Source: Pseudomonas sp. N040
GTDB taxonomy: Bacteria; Pseudomonadota; Gammaproteobacteria; Pseudomonadales; Pseudomonadaceae
Reading direction: 5' to 3'
Assembly (NCBI RefSeq): GCF_015637705.1
Contig: NZ_JADOBE010000009.1
Span: forward strand, 144,503-208,502
Length of the DNA stretch: 64,000 nt
Shown here piece after piece: positions 27,371-36,891 of this stretch. Below the pieces are notes generated by a model. The model did no database searches and was not told the DNA's origin. It saw only the letters and a list, made by a program, of their open reading frames with translations. Made by a program: the position numbers and the translations under genes. The first letter of the stretch is position 1. Each line of letters begins with the position of its first letter.

Positions 27371-28366
27371 ATGAAACGACTCGCAGACATCAGGATTTCC
27401 ACCCTCGACCTGGCGCCGATCAGCAGCGGCGGCAGCGTGCAGCAGGCCCTGCACAACTCCCTGGCGCTGGCCCGGCATGTCGAAGCGCTCGGCTACACGC
27501 GCTTCTGGGTGGCCGAGCACCACAACATGGACGGCATCGCCAGCTCCGCCACCGCGGTGCTGGTCGGCTACCTGGCGGCCGGCACCCGCAGCATTCGCGT
27601 CGGCGCCGGCGGGGTGATGCTGCCCAACCATGCGCCGCTGGTGATCGCCGAGCAGTTCGGCACCCTGGAAACCCTCTATCCGGGGCGCATCGACCTCGGC
27701 CTGGGGCGTGCCCCCGGCGCGGACATGCTCACCGCGCGTGCCTTGCGCCGCGAACGTTCCGGCAGCGCCGACGACTTTCCCGAGGATGTCGCCGAGCTGC
27801 AGCGTTATCTCGGCCCGCGCACCCCCGACCAGCGGGTCATCGCCGTGCCGGGCAGCGGCACCCGGGTACCCTTGTGGTTGCTCGGCTCCAGCCTGTTCAG
27901 TGCGCAGCTGGCCGGGCAGAAGGGCCTGCCCTACGCCTTCGCCTCGCACTTCGCGCCGCGCCTGATGCACGAGGCGATCCGCGTCTATCGCAACCACTTC
28001 AAGCCGTCGGCGGTGCTCGAGCAGCCCTACGTGATGCTCGGCGTGCCGCTGATCGCGGCGGATACCGACGAGCAGGCCGAGTATCTGGCGACCAGCTCCT
28101 ACCAGCGGATTCTTTCCCTGCTGCGCGGCGAGAGCCTGCTGCAGAAACCGCCGGTGGCGAGCATGGAAGGCCTGTGGCTGCCCCATGAGCGCCAGGCGGT
28201 GGGCGAGTTCCTCGGCCTGGCCATGATCGGCGGCCCGCAGAAAGTGCGCAGCCAGCTGGAGTTGCTGCTGGAGCAGACCGGCGCCGACGAGCTGATCTTC
28301 ACCGGCGACATGTACGATTTCAGCGACCGCCTGCGCTCCTACGAGATTCTCGCCGAGCTGCGCTGA
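27371..28366 (+). CDS. Luciferase-like (LLM class) flavin-dependent oxidoreductase
   Basis: 331 residues. [20 protein letters not shown] and [20 protein letters not shown] are the hallmarks of the LLM subgroup related to bacterial luciferase. It uses FMNH2, probably as a monooxygenase. The start at 27371 ([14 protein letters not shown]) is chosen because the family begins there; upstream codons are non-conserved. Confidence 0.92.
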   Translation: MKRLADIRISTLDLAPISSGGSVQQALHNSLALARHVEALGYTRFWVAEHHNMDGIASSATAVLVGYLAAGTRSIRVGAGGVMLPNHAPLVIAEQFGTLETLYPGRIDLGLGRAPGADMLTARALRRERSGSADDFPEDVAELQRYLGPRTPDQRVIAVPGSGTRVPLWLLGSSLFSAQLAGQKGLPYAFASHFAPRLMHEAIRVYRNHFKPSAVLEQPYVMLGVPLIAADTDEQAEYLATSSYQRILSLLRGESLLQKPPVASMEGLWLPHERQAVGEFLGLAMIGGPQKVRSQLELLLEQTGADELIFTGDMYDFSDRLRSYEILAELR

Positions 28367-28424
28367 GCCGCTCCGCAGGCCAGACACGGGGCATCCCGCA
28401 GTTGGTTGGGCATGTCCGGGTTGG

Positions 28425-28556
28425 CTTTTTTGCACGGGCGAGCCTGCTCGCGATGCGTTCGCATGGCCTGTTTCGGCTTCGCTCCAGCTCCTGCATCGAT
28501 GCAGTCGTCGCCCGCAAGCTGGCGCCGGCAGCAAGCGAAAAGTGGCTGGCAACCGT
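28425..28556. repeat. Degenerate REP pair (BIME)
   Basis: The left half (GGGCGAGCCTGCTCGCGATGCG) and right half (CCCGCAAGCTGGCGCC, then GCAAGCGAAAAGTGGCTGGC) match the arms of the palindromic element at 41887-42026, with a longer divergent centre. Located between the LLM gene (rightward) and a leftward gene, i.e. convergent 3' ends. Confidence 0.6.
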
Positions 28557-28623
28557 TGGCGACTACCCGGCCTTTGCTTTCACCCGGGCTGTGGCGCGAG
28601 CTTTTGCGCGGCTCCCGGCCGGC

Positions 28624-29178
28624 TCAGATCAGTCGGCGGAACTGATGCCAGCTGTGCAGCCAGGCCACCAGCCAGTAAGGGGCGGCGCTGCCGGTACCGG
28701 CCAGCTGGACTCGCGGGTGACGCAGCACGACCCGCGCCAGCGAAGCCTCCTGCCTTGGCCGGACATCGACGAACAGCAGGTGCTGGCCTTTTTTCAGTAC
28801 CTCGGCAAAGGCCTGGAAATGGCTGTTGGGGCGCTGGATGCCGAACAAGCCGCCTTCCCAGACTCCGAAGCCGAACAGCACCAGCCCGAGGAAAATGAAC
28901 GGCATCCAGCCGGCGGGCGTGGCGGTCCAGTCGCTGAAGTAGGCGCCGGCCAGCACCAGCAGCGCGAGGCCGAGGCCGACCAGGGCGCCTGCCCGGCCAC
29001 TGCGCACCACGTCCTGTTTCAGCACCGAGGGGACTTCGTGCAGATGATGCCGCTCGACCACCGCATCCTGCTCGCTGAGCACATGAATCTGCTCGGTGTG
29101 GATGCCGCTGGCTTCCAGCTCTTCTTCCACTTGTTCCAGTTCGTCGAGATTGTCGCTGATGTAATAGTGCCTGTTCAT
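28624..29178 (-). CDS. Membrane protein with N-terminal general-stress-17M-like domain
   Basis: 184 residues. The N-terminal MNRHYYISDNLDELEQVEEE to about 60 is a small soluble alpha-beta domain like that of magnesium-transporter-associated / GsiB-17M proteins. Two membrane helices follow (about 72-110, GALVGLGLALLVLAGAY and FIFLGLVLFGFGVW), then a cytosolic tail. The ATG at 29178 is preceded by an AGGAGGC site. Function unknown. Confidence 0.78.
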   Translation of the reverse strand: MNRHYYISDNLDELEQVEEELEASGIHTEQIHVLSEQDAVVERHHLHEVPSVLKQDVVRSGRAGALVGLGLALLVLAGAYFSDWTATPAGWMPFIFLGLVLFGFGVWEGGLFGIQRPNSHFQAFAEVLKKGQHLLFVDVRPRQEASLARVVLRHPRVQLAGTGSAAPYWLVAWLHSWHQFRRLI

Positions 29179-29330
29179 GGCATGCCTCCTGCCGCGAGCC
29201 GACAGCAGAGCCCCCACCCTCCGGCTGTCGTTGCGATAACGTACCTGGGTCGTGCGTCCGTGCTTGTTGGTTTGTCCAGTCTCAGTATAGCCCCGGCTGC
29301 CGGGAGGGTAGCCGCGCGGCTACCCCGTCG

Positions 29331-30119
29331 CTATTGCAGGGTGGCGGCCAGCAGCTGGCGCGCCTCGGCGAAGGACTGCGCATCGGCCGCCGCGTTGTAG
29401 GCCGCGCCCTTGCTGTTGTCGCTGCCGGCGCCCAGTTCGGTGAAGCTGTGCACCGCGCCGGGGTAGCGGATCAGCTGGTAGCGGATGTTGTTGGCCTGCA
29501 TCTCGGCCTCGAAGGCAGCCACGTCCTCGGCCGGCACAAACGGATCGTCGGCGCCGTGCAGGGCCAGCACCTGCCCGGTGATGTTCTTGCCATCGGCCGG
29601 TGCGGGGCTGTCCAGCCCGCCATGGAAGGACACCACCGCCTGCAGTTCGGCGCCACTTCTGGCCAGTTCCAGCGCACCCGTGCCGCCGAAGCAGTAACCG
29701 ACCACGGCGACTTTTTCGCCGTTGACGCCGGGTTGCTGCAGGGCGGTTTCCAGCGCCAGGTTCAGGCGCTGGCGGAACAGCGCGCGATCGGTCTTGTACA
29801 GCGTAGCTTGCGCGCCAGCGGCCTTGGCGTCCTGCGGGCGAATGCCCTGGCCGTAGATGTCCGCGGCAAATACCGCATAACCCAGTTCGGCAAAGCGCGC
29901 GGCCTGCTTGCTGGTTTCTGCGCTGATGCCCATCCAGTTGTGGATCAGCAGTACCAGCGGCCGTTTCTGCACGGGGCCGGCCGGGGTTACCAGCAGGCCC
30001 TCGAAGACCTGGCCGTTGCTGGCGTATTCGACGGTTGTGCTGGTAACCGCGGCGTGGGCTGTGGCGCTCAGGAGCAGCCCGGCGAGCGCGATGCAGCTGA
30101 GAATGGCTTTACTGATCAT
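29331..30119 (-). CDS. Periplasmic dienelactone hydrolase family protein
   Basis: 262 residues beginning with a signal peptide (MISKAILSCIALAGLLLSAT, cleavage after AHA). The alpha/beta-hydrolase nucleophile is Cys in GYCFGG, with Asp in HGADDPFVP and His in PGAVHSFTE, the Cys-Asp-His triad of dienelactone hydrolases. The start at 30119 has GGAG upstream. Its export is unusual for a true dienelactone hydrolase, so a broader esterase role is likely. Confidence 0.88.
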   Translation of the reverse strand: MISKAILSCIALAGLLLSATAHAAVTSTTVEYASNGQVFEGLLVTPAGPVQKRPLVLLIHNWMGISAETSKQAARFAELGYAVFAADIYGQGIRPQDAKAAGAQATLYKTDRALFRQRLNLALETALQQPGVNGEKVAVVGYCFGGTGALELARSGAELQAVVSFHGGLDSPAPADGKNITGQVLALHGADDPFVPAEDVAAFEAEMQANNIRYQLIRYPGAVHSFTELGAGSDNSKGAAYNAAADAQSFAEARQLLAATLQ

Positions 30120-30222
30120 GGTGGCTCCTGGCTGTGTGGTTCGAGGGAAGTGCGCGGGCACGGCTGTAAGCATAGCTGCTCGAACCGGCAGCGGCCGGCG
30201 GCCGGCCCGGCCGGTTTGATAG

Positions 30223-30828
30223 CTACTGCTGCACCAGCATGACTACCGTCAGCGCGGTCAGCGTGGCCATGGCGCGGTTGAAGTGCAGTTGCCGGGCCGC
30301 AGTGGACAGGAACCGCTGCATCAGCGTGCCGAACCCGGCCCAGGCCGAGATGGCCGGCAGGTTGACCACGGCAAATACCAGCACCAGCGCCAGTCCCGAG
30401 GTCCAGTACGCCTCGCCCGCCAGGGTGAAACTGCTGACTGCGGTGATGGCCATGATCCAGGCCTTGGGGTTGATGAACTGGAAGATCACCGCCTGCCACC
30501 ACGCGAAGGGCCGGCCGCGGTCAATATCTGCCTGTTCGCCGCGCGGTGGCGTCTGCAGGATCTTCCAGCTGAGCCAGAGCAGGTAGCCGACCCCGGCAAT
30601 GCGCAGCAGCACCTGCAGCAGCGGGAAGCGGCTGAACAGCTCACCCAGTCCGCCCAATACGCAGGTCAGCAGCAAGGCCATGCCGACAGAGATGCCGAAG
30701 ATATGCGGCAGCGTGCGGCGGAAGCCGAAGTTGGCCCCGGAGGCCAGCAGCAACAGATTGTTCGGCCCCGGAGTCACCGACGTGACAAAGGCGAAGCTGG
30801 CCATCGCGATCAGGTTCAGCAGGCTCAT
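30223..30828 (-). CDS. LysE family amino-acid exporter
   Basis: 201 residues, about six membrane helices, with the family signature VTPGPNNLLLLASGANFG and a conserved GFRRTLPHIFGISVG. Exports amino acids or derivatives (RhtB/LysE superfamily). Its start overlaps the DUF1127 stop by 4 bp. The MocR regulator is divergent and is a plausible regulator. Confidence 0.9.
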   Translation of the reverse strand: MSLLNLIAMASFAFVTSVTPGPNNLLLLASGANFGFRRTLPHIFGISVGMALLLTCVLGGLGELFSRFPLLQVLLRIAGVGYLLWLSWKILQTPPRGEQADIDRGRPFAWWQAVIFQFINPKAWIMAITAVSSFTLAGEAYWTSGLALVLVFAVVNLPAISAWAGFGTLMQRFLSTAARQLHFNRAMATLTALTVVMLVQQ

Positions 30829-31124
30829 GACGGCCACCTGCGGGTGACGGCATTGTCACCAGCCAGGCTGGGCGCCGCCGGCTCCGGCTGGCGCCTGGCC
30901 AGCGGATCGTCCCAGAATGGCCGTTCGCTCTCCTGCAGGGCGTCCGCCCGGCTCAGGCCCAGATCATGCAGCGCACGCTCATCGAGCAGTGCCAGCTTGC
31001 GCCGTTGCTCCGCCAGCTCCCACCAGCGTTGCAGTTGCCGCCAGGCTTTGCCGAGCAGATTTCGCAGGCTCGGCGAAAGCTTGATGCCGGTTGCCAGCGG
31101 TCGTTTTGCGGATGGATTGTTCAT
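30825..31124 (-). CDS. DUF1127 domain protein, 99 aa
   Basis: 99 residues. The central WWELAEQRRKLALLDERALH through DLGLSRADA is the DUF1127 (YjiS-like) Arg-rich helix pair. Small DUF1127 proteins influence RNA stability and phosphate or amino-acid metabolism in some bacteria. The gene is translationally coupled to lysE-like and transcribed away from mocR. Confidence 0.85.
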   Translation of the reverse strand: MNNPSAKRPLATGIKLSPSLRNLLGKAWRQLQRWWELAEQRRKLALLDERALHDLGLSRADALQESERPFWDDPLARRQPEPAAPSLAGDNAVTRRWPS

Positions 31125-31210
31125 CGGTTTGCCCTCCCTCGGGACCGTAGCTAAAGCCTAAGTTCCGGGTGACTGGCAATACAGATTTAGATAAACAATA
31201 ATTGAACGGT

Positions 31211-31236
31211 ACAGTTTTCATTTGATCTGAAACTGT
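31211..31236. promoter_or_regulatory. Candidate operator between mocR-type regulator and DUF1127-LysE operon
   Basis: Perfect 7-bp arms ACAGTTT / AAACTGT spaced by 12 bp, inside an AT-rich stretch (31180-31235) that should hold the divergent promoters. Assignment to the adjacent regulator is inference from position. Confidence 0.45.
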
Positions 31237-31312
31237 GCTGGTGTTCGCTCACAAATCTGTGCTGCTCCGCTTAACGCGAGCAGAAGCAACTGGGCTGAAT
31301 GCCGAGCCAATG

Positions 31313-31375
31313 GCAGGAGCCAGCTTGCTGGTGATTTGGTGCTCGAGGAGCATCGCCAGCAAGCTGGCTCCTGCA
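31313..31375. repeat. REP inverted pair just upstream of mocR
   Basis: GCAGGAGCCAGCTTGCTGG and its near-perfect inverse (CCAGCAAGCTGGCTCCTGC) flank a divergent centre. It shares its core with the palindromes at 28425 and 41887. As RNA it would form a strong hairpin about 30 bases before the mocR start. Confidence 0.8.
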
Positions 31376-31406
31376 CAAAATCGATCTGTTTGCCGGGCGT
31401 ATCCCC

Positions 31407-32825
31407 ATGACCCTCTATCGCGACATCGCCATCCGCATCAACACCCGCATCGAACAGGGGCTGTACAAGCCGGGCGAACGCCTGCCCGGCGTGCGGCCGC
31501 TCAGTGAACAGTTTGGCGTGAGCATTTCCACCGTGGTGCAGGCCCAGCGCCAACTGGAAAGCCAGGGCTCGATCGAGGCGCGACCGCGCTCGGGTTACTA
31601 CATCTGCCAGCGCCCGTGGCTGAAACCGGAATTGCCGACCGCCTCGCGGCCACCGCAAAAACCGATGCCGGTCACCGGGCAGGAGCTGGTGCTGCAACTG
31701 GCGCTGGCCGCCAATCAGGCCGATTTCGTGCAGCTTGGCGCGGCGGTGCCGCATTCGGCGTTCCTGCCGCTGCGGGCGTTGCAACGCAGCCTCGGCAAGG
31801 CGGCGCGCAGTTATCAGCAGTTCGCCAATTACGCCTTCCCGCCGGGCCTGCCGGAACTGCAGGAACAGATCGCGCGGCGCATGCTGATGAACGCTGACGC
31901 GGTGAATCCGGCTGACATCGTGATTACCGATGGCTGCCAGGAGGCGGTGGCGCTGTCGTTGCGCGCGGTGGCCAAGCCTGGCGATGTCATCGCGATCGAA
32001 TCGCCGACCTTCTACGGCCTGTTGCAGGTGATTGATTCGCTGGGCATGAAGGCGCTGGAGATTCCCACCGATCCGCAGCACGGGATCAGCCTCGCGGCGC
32101 TGCAGATGGCGGTGGAGCAGTGGCCGGTGAAGGCCTGCGTGACCATTCCCAATTTCAGCAACCCGCTCGGCACGCTGCTCTCCGACGAGCACAAGCAGGC
32201 CCTGGTGCTGCTGGCGCGGCAGCACCGCTTTGCGCTGATCGAGGATGACCTGTACGGCGACCTGGGCTTTGCCGGTGACCGCCCGCGCTCGCTGAAAAGC
32301 TTCGCCAGCGACCCGCAGGATCAGGTGTATTACTGCTCCTCGTTTTCCAAGACCGTCTCGCCGGGCCTGCGTTGCGGCTGGGTGCACGCGCCGGTGGCCA
32401 GCACCGAACGCATCATGTACCTCAAGCATGTCAGCAACCTGGCGACCAGTTCGCTGTCGCAGATGGCGCTGGCCGACTATCTGGCGCAAGGCACCCACGA
32501 ACGCTACCTGCGCCAGGTGCAGCCGCTGTACCGCCAGCAGGTTGCGCTGTTCAGCCAGGCGATCAGCAAGTACTTCCCGCCGGGGACGCGCATCACCCAG
32601 CCGGCCGGCGGTTTCGTGCTGTGGGTCGAGCTCGATCCGCGCATCGACACCCTGGCGCTGACCCATCGCGCCATCGAGCACAAGATCAGCATCGCGCCGG
32701 GACAGATCTTCTCGGCGAGCCAGAAGTACCGCAACTGCATCCGCCTGAACTGTGCCCAGCCCTGGTCGCCGCGCCTGGAGGCGGCCCTGATCGAACTGGG
32801 GCGGCAGGTGCAGGGCATGCTGTAA
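31407..32825 (+). CDS. MocR-type PLP-dependent transcriptional regulator
   Basis: 472 residues: an N-terminal GntR winged helix (GERLPGVRPLSEQFGVSIST) to about 70, then a fold-type-I aminotransferase domain with the PLP lysine at K315 (YCSSFSKTVSPG). MocR regulators sense amino acids or vitamin B6 and usually control adjacent divergent genes; here that is the DUF1127-LysE operon. The ATG at 31407 matches the family N-terminus. Confidence 0.92.
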   Translation: MTLYRDIAIRINTRIEQGLYKPGERLPGVRPLSEQFGVSISTVVQAQRQLESQGSIEARPRSGYYICQRPWLKPELPTASRPPQKPMPVTGQELVLQLALAANQADFVQLGAAVPHSAFLPLRALQRSLGKAARSYQQFANYAFPPGLPELQEQIARRMLMNADAVNPADIVITDGCQEAVALSLRAVAKPGDVIAIESPTFYGLLQVIDSLGMKALEIPTDPQHGISLAALQMAVEQWPVKACVTIPNFSNPLGTLLSDEHKQALVLLARQHRFALIEDDLYGDLGFAGDRPRSLKSFASDPQDQVYYCSSFSKTVSPGLRCGWVHAPVASTERIMYLKHVSNLATSSLSQMALADYLAQGTHERYLRQVQPLYRQQVALFSQAISKYFPPGTRITQPAGGFVLWVELDPRIDTLALTHRAIEHKISIAPGQIFSASQKYRNCIRLNCAQPWSPRLEAALIELGRQVQGML

Positions 32826-32828
32826 ATA

Positions 32829-32853
32829 TGGCTATGTGCCTGTTACGTGTTGC
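32829..32853. repeat. Partial copy of the 41.9-kb palindromic element end
   Basis: TATGGCTATGTGCCTGTTACGTG here closely resembles the left arm of the element at 41887 (GGCTATGTCCCAGGTACGTG). Only one arm is present, starting four bases after the mocR stop. Confidence 0.5.
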
Positions 32854-32889
32854 ATCAATGGCACGGATTCTGGCGAGACTGGATGTGGT

Positions 32890-32926
32890 CCCCTCGCCCC
32901 TTTGGGGAGAGGGTTAGGGAGCGGGG
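32890..32926. repeat. Dispersed CCCTCTCCCTAACCC-type hairpin repeat
   Basis: CCCTCGCCCCTTTGGGGAGAGGG hairpin followed by TTAGGGAGCGGGGG. The same family recurs at 46678-46714. Lies between convergent genes. Confidence 0.7.
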
Positions 32927-32984
32927 GCTCTGCGCAACATTCAGGGGTTGCAAGGCCGGCCAGCGCGACGCCTCTGGCATCGAT

Positions 32985-33014
32985 GGTGGGTTGCGCCGCT
33001 GCGCGGCTAACCCA
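32985..33014. repeat. REP-like hairpin between convergent genes
   Basis: GGTGGGTT and AACCCACC-type arms close over GCCGCTGCGCGGC. It could serve as a bidirectional terminator for mocR and the downstream hydrolase, although no U-run is present. Confidence 0.55.
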
Positions 33015-33092
33015 CCCTGCAACAGCAGGTTCAGCCGATAATGCAGGCATAGCGCTTGAATAGCCCTGCCGGATTGCCCGGCCACGGCAGCA

Positions 33093-33908
33093 TCAGCTGC
33101 GCAGCTGCCCGGCAAAGAAGTCGAGCAGGCGTTGCAGCGCGGCCTGGGTCGGGTGGCCGTCGACATCGACCAGGTCCTTGGTCACCACCGAGTGCGCGGT
33201 CCGCGCTATCCCGGCCGGGTTGCCCGGCCCGGAATCGATCTCGATGCCCTCGAAGCCCGCGCCCAGTTCTTCGCGCAGGCGCGCGAAGCGTTCCGGCGGG
33301 CTCATGGCGTCATGGCTGAAGCGCAGCCCCAGCACCTTGACCGGGCCAGCCGCGACCCGCTGCTTGATGCACTGCAGCTGCGCGTCGCTGACATGCAGGT
33401 CGCGCTTGTGCTGCTTGCTTACCGCAAAGGGCAGTGACGGCTGCGCCAGCACCGGGGCCATCACCGACTCGTCGACCATCAGCGCCAGGGCAAAGTTGCC
33501 GGTCAGGCACATGCCGATGGCACCCACGCCGACCCCGCCACACTCCGCATGCGCCTGCCGGCACAACGCGCGCAGCGCATCGGTGATCGGGCTCGCCTGG
33601 CGCAGGGCCAGCACCTGGAATTCGCGGCTGATGCAGGCCCGGGCGATCGAGCTGCCGACATACGGCAGGCTGAAGCGCTTGCCCGGCTCGCCGAGCAGCG
33701 ACGGCAGGTACACGCAGTAACCTTCCTGCAGCAGGCGCTCGGCGAAGTCGATCACCGCCGGATAGATCCCCGGGACCTCGTGCATGACGATGATGGCGGG
33801 CGGCCTGGTCACGCCCTCGGGGCTTTTCCGGTAGACCGGAAAGGCAAACCCGCTGTCTTCGAAGAGAAACTGCTGCCAGTGGTCGAGGCGCTTGTCGGTC
33901 GTTGCCAT
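33093..33908 (-). CDS. Dienelactone hydrolase family protein (cytosolic)
   Basis: 271 residues without signal peptide. Nucleophile Cys in GMCLTGNFALALM, VMHEVPGIYPAVIDF at the oxyanion region. Distinct from the exported paralogue at 29.3 kb. The substrate is likely a small lactone or ester. Confidence 0.85.
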   Translation of the reverse strand: MATTDKRLDHWQQFLFEDSGFAFPVYRKSPEGVTRPPAIIVMHEVPGIYPAVIDFAERLLQEGYCVYLPSLLGEPGKRFSLPYVGSSIARACISREFQVLALRQASPITDALRALCRQAHAECGGVGVGAIGMCLTGNFALALMVDESVMAPVLAQPSLPFAVSKQHKRDLHVSDAQLQCIKQRVAAGPVKVLGLRFSHDAMSPPERFARLREELGAGFEGIEIDSGPGNPAGIARTAHSVVTKDLVDVDGHPTQAALQRLLDFFAGQLRS

Positions 33909-34080
33909 GCTTCACCGCGGATCGGGGGGAGGGAGTGGCTGCCATGCTAACGCGTCAACCCGTGCTCCGGGGAACCTGTACGGGTTCTGGTCGGGATGTC
34001 CGCGCCAGTCGCGCGAGGCACAGATAGGATGGGTTGAGCACAGCGATACCCATGCGGTTGGGCGAGAGGCTTCCCGCAGC

Positions 34081-34191
34081 GGTGTTGCTGGCTGCGCGCG
34101 TTTGCAGGAGCGTCGCCCCCGGCGCGAGCTTTTGCTGGTGCCTGGCGGCCCGAGGCGGGGCTTATTGCGGCGAGGGCGTTGCTCCTACAAA
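34081..34191. repeat. BIME (REP pair) of the GTAGGAGCG family
   Basis: GCAGGAGCGTCGCCCCCGGC and the inverse GGCGAGGGCGTTGCTCCTAC flank a linker, preceded by GTGTTGCTGGC. It is one unit of the same element that forms the tandem array at 50371-50800. The remainder of 33909-34269 holds no gene. Confidence 0.8.
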
Positions 34192-34269
34192 TTAATGGCC
34201 GTATCAATAATGATCCCGGCGCCGCGCCATTCAAGCACCATGCGGGACCGTGGATTCGTGGAGGTTGCC

Positions 34270-35106
34270 ATGCGTTTTTATTCATTCGTTACCTGTCTTG
34301 CCACGTTGCTGGCCAGCAGCGCGTGGGCGAGCGAGGAGGCGCAGCTGGTCGAATCGATCAATGCCTACCGCAGCCAGGTGCAGCTGTGCGCCGGCAAGGG
34401 CTCGGCGGAATTGCCGCCGCTGCGTCCCGATCCGCGCCTGCTGCTGCCGGTTGCCGGCGCTGGCGACCTGCAGCAGGCGCTGGCTGCCGCGGCCTATCCG
34501 CTGGTCACCGTGCAGGCCATCAGCCTCAGCGGTCCGCGCGATGCCCCGGCGGCCCTGCAGGCCTTGCGCGAGAGCTTCTGCCAGGTGCTGCTGGACCCGC
34601 AGTTCGTCGATATCGGTGTCAGCCGTGTGCAGCGCGACTGGCGCATCGTGCTGGCGCGGCCGCTGCTCGGCGGGCGCATGGGCGACTGGCAGGCCGAAGG
34701 GCAGCAGCTGCTGGCGCAGGTCAACGCCGCCCGGGCGCAGGCCCGCCGCTGTGGCGGCCAGGCGTTTGCCGCTGCCCCCGCGCTGGCCTGGAACCCTGTG
34801 CTCGGCAGCACGGCCGAAGCGCATAGCCGGGCCATGGCCAACGGCAACTTCTTCGCCCACAAGGACCGCGACGGCCGCACCCCGGGCGACCGCACGGAGC
34901 TGGCCGGCTATTCCGGCAGCGCCATCGGCGAGAATATCGCCGCCGGCCTGGACGCGTCGCAGCGGGTGGTCGAGGGCTGGCTGGCCAGCCCCGGGCATTG
35001 CGCCAACCTGATGAACCCGCAATTCCGCGAACTGGGCGCGGCCTATGCGGTCGACCCGAACAGCGATGCCGGCATCTACTGGACGGCGCTGTTCGGCGCA
35101 CCCTGA
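34270..35106 (+). CDS. Secreted CAP domain (SCP-like) protein
   Basis: 278 residues with a signal peptide (MRFYSFVTCLATLLASSAWA). The C-terminal CAP domain shows EAHSRAMANGNFFAHKD, GENIAAG, GHCANLMNP and GIYWTALFG, the four CAP signatures. The N-terminal half (about 22-145) is a less conserved region. Bacterial CAP proteins are extracytoplasmic; their activity is mostly unknown. GGAGG lies five bases before the start. Confidence 0.9.
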   Translation: MRFYSFVTCLATLLASSAWASEEAQLVESINAYRSQVQLCAGKGSAELPPLRPDPRLLLPVAGAGDLQQALAAAAYPLVTVQAISLSGPRDAPAALQALRESFCQVLLDPQFVDIGVSRVQRDWRIVLARPLLGGRMGDWQAEGQQLLAQVNAARAQARRCGGQAFAAAPALAWNPVLGSTAEAHSRAMANGNFFAHKDRDGRTPGDRTELAGYSGSAIGENIAAGLDASQRVVEGWLASPGHCANLMNPQFRELGAAYAVDPNSDAGIYWTALFGAP

Positions 35107-35301
35107 GCGCGCAGGCGGGCAGCCAGTGCAGCCGGCAGCTTCTACCCATGGGCTGAACCCGCCCGTCCACCTTTAACACGGCCTATGCTCGCTGGCGCAC
35201 AGACGCCAGCCTCCGCTCAGTCAACACTGATAATCCTTTCCGGGCGCAATCAGCGACAGCGTCCTGGATTTTTCTGAGGTTGTTGTACTGGAGTACCTGA
35301 C

Positions 35302-35511
35302 ATGCGCATTTCCAAACTGATATTCACCGGCACCCTGTTTGCTGTTCTGGGCCTGAGTGGTTGCTCTGGCTGGGATCACCAGGACAAGACCACTGCCGCC
35401 GGGGCTGTGGTGGGCGGCGTGGCCGGCCAGATGCTCTGCGGCGGTGTGGCCTGCACGGCTGCCGGTGCCGCCGTGGGTGGCGTGATCGGCCACGAAGTTG
35501 GTAAAAACTAG
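35302..35511 (+). CDS. Glycine-zipper lipoprotein, 69 aa
   Basis: 69 residues: signal with lipobox (LGLSGC, Cys21), then GAVVGGVAGQM and GAAVGGVIGHEVGKN, two Gly-zipper segments like OsmB/SlyB-type 2TM glycine zipper proteins. An outer-membrane lipoprotein, probably osmotic or envelope stress related. It stands alone. Confidence 0.85.
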   Translation: MRISKLIFTGTLFAVLGLSGCSGWDHQDKTTAAGAVVGGVAGQMLCGGVACTAAGAAVGGVIGHEVGKN

Positions 35512-35924
35512 CGTCAAGCCGAACCGCGAGCTCGGGGAGGCGTGCCGCCGGCAGCGCGCCCCCGCAGCTGCGCGGCTTCCTGCGGCAGCTCCCGGGATAG
35601 CCTCCGGGAGAGTCAGGCAAGCCGGCTGTGCAGGCAGGCTTGCGCGCACAGCGTTACCCGGTCGCCGCTATCAGCACATGCGGGCTAGCGCGCGGCTCAA
35701 CCGATCAAGCGGGCAATCGCCCACCTCGGCCGAACTGAAGCTTCAGGCCAGATGTTGCTACCCCGAAGCATAAGCCGGCAGCCCTTGCGACGGTCTTCAC
35801 GAGGGCGCGCAGGCGGCGCATCATAGGCGCACTGATCACCCGCGCAACGGGATGGTCGTCGGGCCATGCACTGCCAGGGCTGGTGGTGCCGCGAGGGGGG
35901 CGTAGCCATATGCGAGGGACAACA
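35512..35924. other. Gene-free interval before the solute-binding gene
   Basis: 413 bases with no supported frame on either strand; GC-rich with a CCGGGATAGCCTCCGG-like imperfect hairpin near 35590-35610 that may end the lipoprotein transcript. No other signal recognised. Confidence 0.4.
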
Positions 35925-36737
35925 ATGCGCTGCAGGGATGCACTGCTGATCACACTGCTGACGTTGCTGCTGGGTTCGCCCGCGGCGGCATCCTGCGTGA
36001 AAAGCGTGCGCTGGGCGGAAGACCCGCCCTTTGACATGCTTGATGCACAGGGCCGACTCCACGGCATCACCGCCGACCTGATGCGCGAAGCCCTGCAGCG
36101 CATGGGCTGTACCGTGCGCTTCGTCGAGCTGCCGTGGGCCCGCGGCCTGCACAATCTGGAAAAAGGCTCGCTGGATATCCTTTCCGGCGCTTTGCCGACC
36201 GCCGAGCGCGCCCGCTTCGCCCATTTCTCGGTGCCGATCATCCGCTCGCCGAACGTGCTGTTCCTCGGTACTGCCGTTGCCGGCAAGTATCCGCTCCATT
36301 CCTTGCGCGACCTGATCGGCACGGATTTCCGTCTTGGTGCGCAGATCGACGTGGTCTACAGCCAGGAATACCAGGCGCTGCTGCAGGAGCCGGCCTTCCG
36401 CGAGCGCTTGGTGATGGTCAGCAGCCGCGAAGGCGCCTGGAACATGATCAAGGCCGGCCGCCTGGACGGCATGATCGCCGACGAGATCACCGGGGTGATC
36501 GAGATCGAGAAACTCGGTCTGGGGGCTCACGTGCAGCGCAGCGAGCTGGTGGTCTCCGACGAGCCGGCGGTGGTGGCGCTCAGCCGCAAGTCGGTGTCGC
36601 CGGCCTTCGTCGAGCGCTTCGACAGCACCCTGAACGGCATGCTGCGCGACGGCACCTACGTGCGCATCCTCCAGCAATACCTGCCGTGCCAGGTTTCGGC
36701 CGAACAGCTCGGCTGCGGCGTGCCGTCCGCGCAGTGA
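35925..36737 (+). CDS. Periplasmic substrate-binding protein (SBP_bac_3 family), orphan
   Basis: 270 residues starting MRCRDALLITLLTLLLGSPA (signal peptide, cleavage after AAA). The fold of family-3 solute-binding proteins is evident: VRWAEDPPFDMLDAQGRLHG, GITADLMREAL, ILSGALPTAER. Such proteins bind amino acids or act as sensors. No ABC permease lies nearby, so it may be an orphan sensor. A GAGGGA site precedes this ATG; an ATG five codons upstream is also in frame. Confidence 0.8.
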   Translation: MRCRDALLITLLTLLLGSPAAASCVKSVRWAEDPPFDMLDAQGRLHGITADLMREALQRMGCTVRFVELPWARGLHNLEKGSLDILSGALPTAERARFAHFSVPIIRSPNVLFLGTAVAGKYPLHSLRDLIGTDFRLGAQIDVVYSQEYQALLQEPAFRERLVMVSSREGAWNMIKAGRLDGMIADEITGVIEIEKLGLGAHVQRSELVVSDEPAVVALSRKSVSPAFVERFDSTLNGMLRDGTYVRILQQYLPCQVSAEQLGCGVPSAQ

Positions 36738-36891
36738 TGCGCGGGTAAATGACGGCGAACCCGCTGGCGTATCGGCAGGCACCGGATGGTAGCGCGCAGC
36801 CAGCCCTGCAGCGGGTTGCGCTTCAGCCGCTGGCCGGTGGCCCAGCCTCCGGCGTTGACCAGCCGACGAACCGCCCCAGGCGACTCGCCGG

